From assembly GCF_014201715.1 (NCBI RefSeq), contig NZ_JACHFD010000014.1, positions 1 to 64,000 on the forward strand: a stretch of 64,000 nucleotides of DNA. Reading direction: 5' to 3'. Source of the DNA: Haloferula luteola. Its GTDB lineage: Bacteria; Verrucomicrobiota; Verrucomicrobiia; Verrucomicrobiales; Akkermansiaceae. The position numbers and the translations under genes are program-made. The notes beneath the pieces are model-generated. The model saw only the letters and a program-made list of their open reading frames with translations, was not told the origin of the DNA and searched no databases. Shown here one piece after another: positions 62,641 to 64,000 of the stretch. Each line of letters opens with the position of its first letter. The stretch's first letter is position 1.

Positions 62641-63365
62641 CGCATGGAGCGACCCAGAAGCCGTTGGATCAGGCTGCAGCGCAGCGTCGAGGCTTCGGCA
62701 AGATGCAATCGTTTGGCGCAATCGTAGACGGCAAATTCCAATTCATGGCGTTCTCGAAAGGCCTTTTGGGCTTGCTCGCAGATGGTGCCTTCCCTTGAGC
62801 AGCGGTTTTTGACCGGAACATAGCGGGGGGGACGCTTGCCAAGTTTGCGTGCGATCACCGCCATCGAGCAGGAGAGCTTTTCGGTAATCCCGATGTGGAC
62901 GAAATGCTCGTGGATCACCTCCTCGTAGTTGTCGATCGAGGTGTCGGTGGGGAAATGTTGAAGCATATCGATGCGGCACTCTCGAAGATAATCGTTGATA
63001 GTGAGATCCAGGGTTTCGGGACTTTGCTTCCAGTCTTTGCCATTTTTTCGAGTGTAGAAATAACGCGAAATGGCCAGCGCAAGAGGATCGCGGAGAATCG
63101 TCACGAACTGCCGAACCTCGGGGTAGTAATCGGGGATGCCGGCACCGCGGCGACGATTGAAGTGCCCGAAAATCACCGCAGGTTGGGAGGGGCAATGCAC
63201 CTGTGCCAAGTCAACGGGAGCGGGCAGGCTGCCGTCCATTTCGTTGATGTAATGGGTGTGAAAATTCGGCTCAAACCACGAACGGACGATATTGCGCGAC
63301 GAGGTGCCGCCGGCTTTCGGCATGTGAATGAAAATGAGCGGCTGTTTGGGGTCGTAGGGGATCAA
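62637..63365 (-). CDS. Sulfotransferase-family protein
   Basis: A 242-residue PAPS-type sulfotransferase. The 5'-phosphosulfate loop is FIHMPKAGGTSSRNIV; the 3'-phosphate-binding segment is TILRDPLALAISRYFY with Arg and Ser. FGHF and an N-terminal His context fit the sulfotransferase-2 family (heparan 2-O-type). Its presence beside glycosyltransferase and acylation genes suggests a sulfated polysaccharide. The stop overlaps the convergent glycosyltransferase gene by 4 bases. Confidence 0.87.
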   Translation of the reverse strand: MIPYDPKQPLIFIHMPKAGGTSSRNIVRSWFEPNFHTHYINEMDGSLPAPVDLAQVHCPSQPAVIFGHFNRRRGAGIPDYYPEVRQFVTILRDPLALAISRYFYTRKNGKDWKQSPETLDLTINDYLRECRIDMLQHFPTDTSIDNYEEVIHEHFVHIGITEKLSCSMAVIARKLGKRPPRYVPVKNRCSREGTICEQAQKAFRERHELEFAVYDCAKRLHLAEASTLRCSLIQRLLGRSMR

Positions 63366-63625
63366 GTCGCAGGTAACGAGTTGGATTTCAGTGAGGTGGT
63401 TTTCACTTTTTCTGAGGCGGCGACCTCATGCATGGGATGAAAGATGATGGGAAGGAAAGCAAATTCGGGGCCGTGACCCTTGAGTCACAACGAGCAAAGC
63501 TTGGGGCTCGTCTCCGGGGAATGGCGGCTCCGGGCTTGCCAGCGGTCGATGCTCCTGTTTTCTCGGTGGAACCCACCGACGGTGTGAGAGTTTTCCTCAC
63601 CGTCTCCACTTTTTGACGACCGAAG

Positions 63626-64000
63626 ATGATTTCCCTCAAACACCAGTTCTTATTCATCCACGTTCCCAAGACCGGGGGAAATAGTATCCAGAATATCCTC
63701 AAGGATTATTCCGAGGATGACATCGTGATCATGGGCGAACATCAGGATGGGGTGGAGCGTTTTGAGGTTCGCAACGCGAACTATCAAATCACCAAGCACG
63801 CGACTCTTGCTGAATACCGCGAGGTTTTGGACCGTGCGACCTTCGAGAAGTTGTTCAAGTTTGCGACGCTGCGAAATCCATGGGACATGATGATCTCATT
63901 TTATTTTTCTCCGCATCGTAAAGTGAGTGCGTGGGATCGGGATGATTTTCTCTCCTTGTTGGCCGAGACACCGACCCTGAGGCACTACGTGCATTGCCCG
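63626..64000 (+). CDS. Sulfotransferase-family protein (3' truncated by window)
   Basis: At least 125 residues, open to the window edge: MISLKHQFLFIHVPKTGGNS begins the protein, with the 5'-phosphosulfate loop HVPKTGGNSIQNIL and the 3'-phosphate-binding segment FATLRNPWDMMISFYF. It is a paralog of the sulfotransferase at 62637-63365, pointing the opposite way. The 260 bases between them show no convincing gene; an imperfect hairpin (63579-63604) lies 22 bases before this start. Confidence 0.85.
   Translation, partial: MISLKHQFLFIHVPKTGGNSIQNILKDYSEDDIVIMGEHQDGVERFEVRNANYQITKHATLAEYREVLDRATFEKLFKFATLRNPWDMMISFYFSPHRKVSAWDRDDFLSLLAETPTLRHYVHCP

Noticed and set aside
63428-63616. Small 62-residue open frame between the sulfotransferase genes
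   Set aside because: No ribosome site, no family resemblance, and it overlaps the probable promoter region of the downstream gene.
1-64000. tRNA, rRNA, IS elements, CRISPR, prophage
   Set aside because: No conserved T-loop sequence, rRNA core motif, transposase or integrase signature, or repeat-spacer pattern was seen on either strand.

Overview
The window reads as one contiguous, gene-dense piece (about 60% GC by eye) of a Verrucomicrobiota chromosome, most likely of the Verrucomicrobiales type. The evidence is: three secreted proteins with a C-terminal PEP-CTERM sorting signal (VPEP/IPEP, a hydrophobic stretch, then RRRR); a run of three type IV-pilin-like genes resembling the 'Verru_Chthon cassette'; a perfect TGTTC-N4-GAACA site just before lexA, the form I recall for Verrucomicrobia; and housekeeping genes in scattered sub-operons rather than proteobacterial order. 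No rRNA, tRNA, CRISPR array, insertion sequence or prophage was seen, and no gap between genes exceeds about 300 bases.

Layout. 1-7.5 kb: a leftward iron/metallophore uptake operon (MFS protein, TonB-dependent receptor, SAM methyltransferase, anchored binding protein, permease, ATPase). 7.5-12.6 kb: a leftward biosynthetic run (trpA, dapF, dapA, dapB, folK, panB, a GGQ release-factor-like protein). 12.7-19.1 kb, mostly rightward: an isolated nuoB-nuoC pair, a rhomboid protease, galE and three pseudopilins ending at a strong terminator, with one leftward Q/N-rich lipoprotein between the rhomboid gene and galE. 19.1-30.3 kb: mixed housekeeping (aroB, a DnaQ-like exonuclease, adk, fmt, pyrH, frr, a NagZ-like hydrolase, a KH protein, two small heat-shock proteins, ubiE/menG, an ABC ATPase). 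30.5-34.8 kb: sucA-sucB and a terminator; the E2 has two lipoyl domains but no visible peripheral subunit-binding domain.

34.8-51.1 kb: metX, a lipase-like lipoprotein, an NlpC/P60 protein and an M16 peptidase in one leftward run; an ABC-F ATPase, a serine hydrolase, three PEP-CTERM proteins, class I fumarase, a DUF5069 protein, a DUF1460 protein and lexA. 51.1-64 kb: a surface-polysaccharide modification locus. One leftward operon holds five paralogous membrane-anchored SGNH-hydrolase-like proteins, two MBOAT O-acyltransferases and a GT11 (fucosyltransferase-type) enzyme. It is flanked by a GT-A glycosyltransferase and two sulfotransferase-like genes, the last cut by the window end.

The polysaccharide locus is the most distinctive part. 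Its gene content suggests a fucose-containing, acylated and probably sulfated exopolymer. The 5:2 ratio of SGNH to MBOAT genes and their split into two subfamilies suggest several position-specific acylation or deacylation steps. Functions throughout are read from recognisable motifs; no search or alignment was run.
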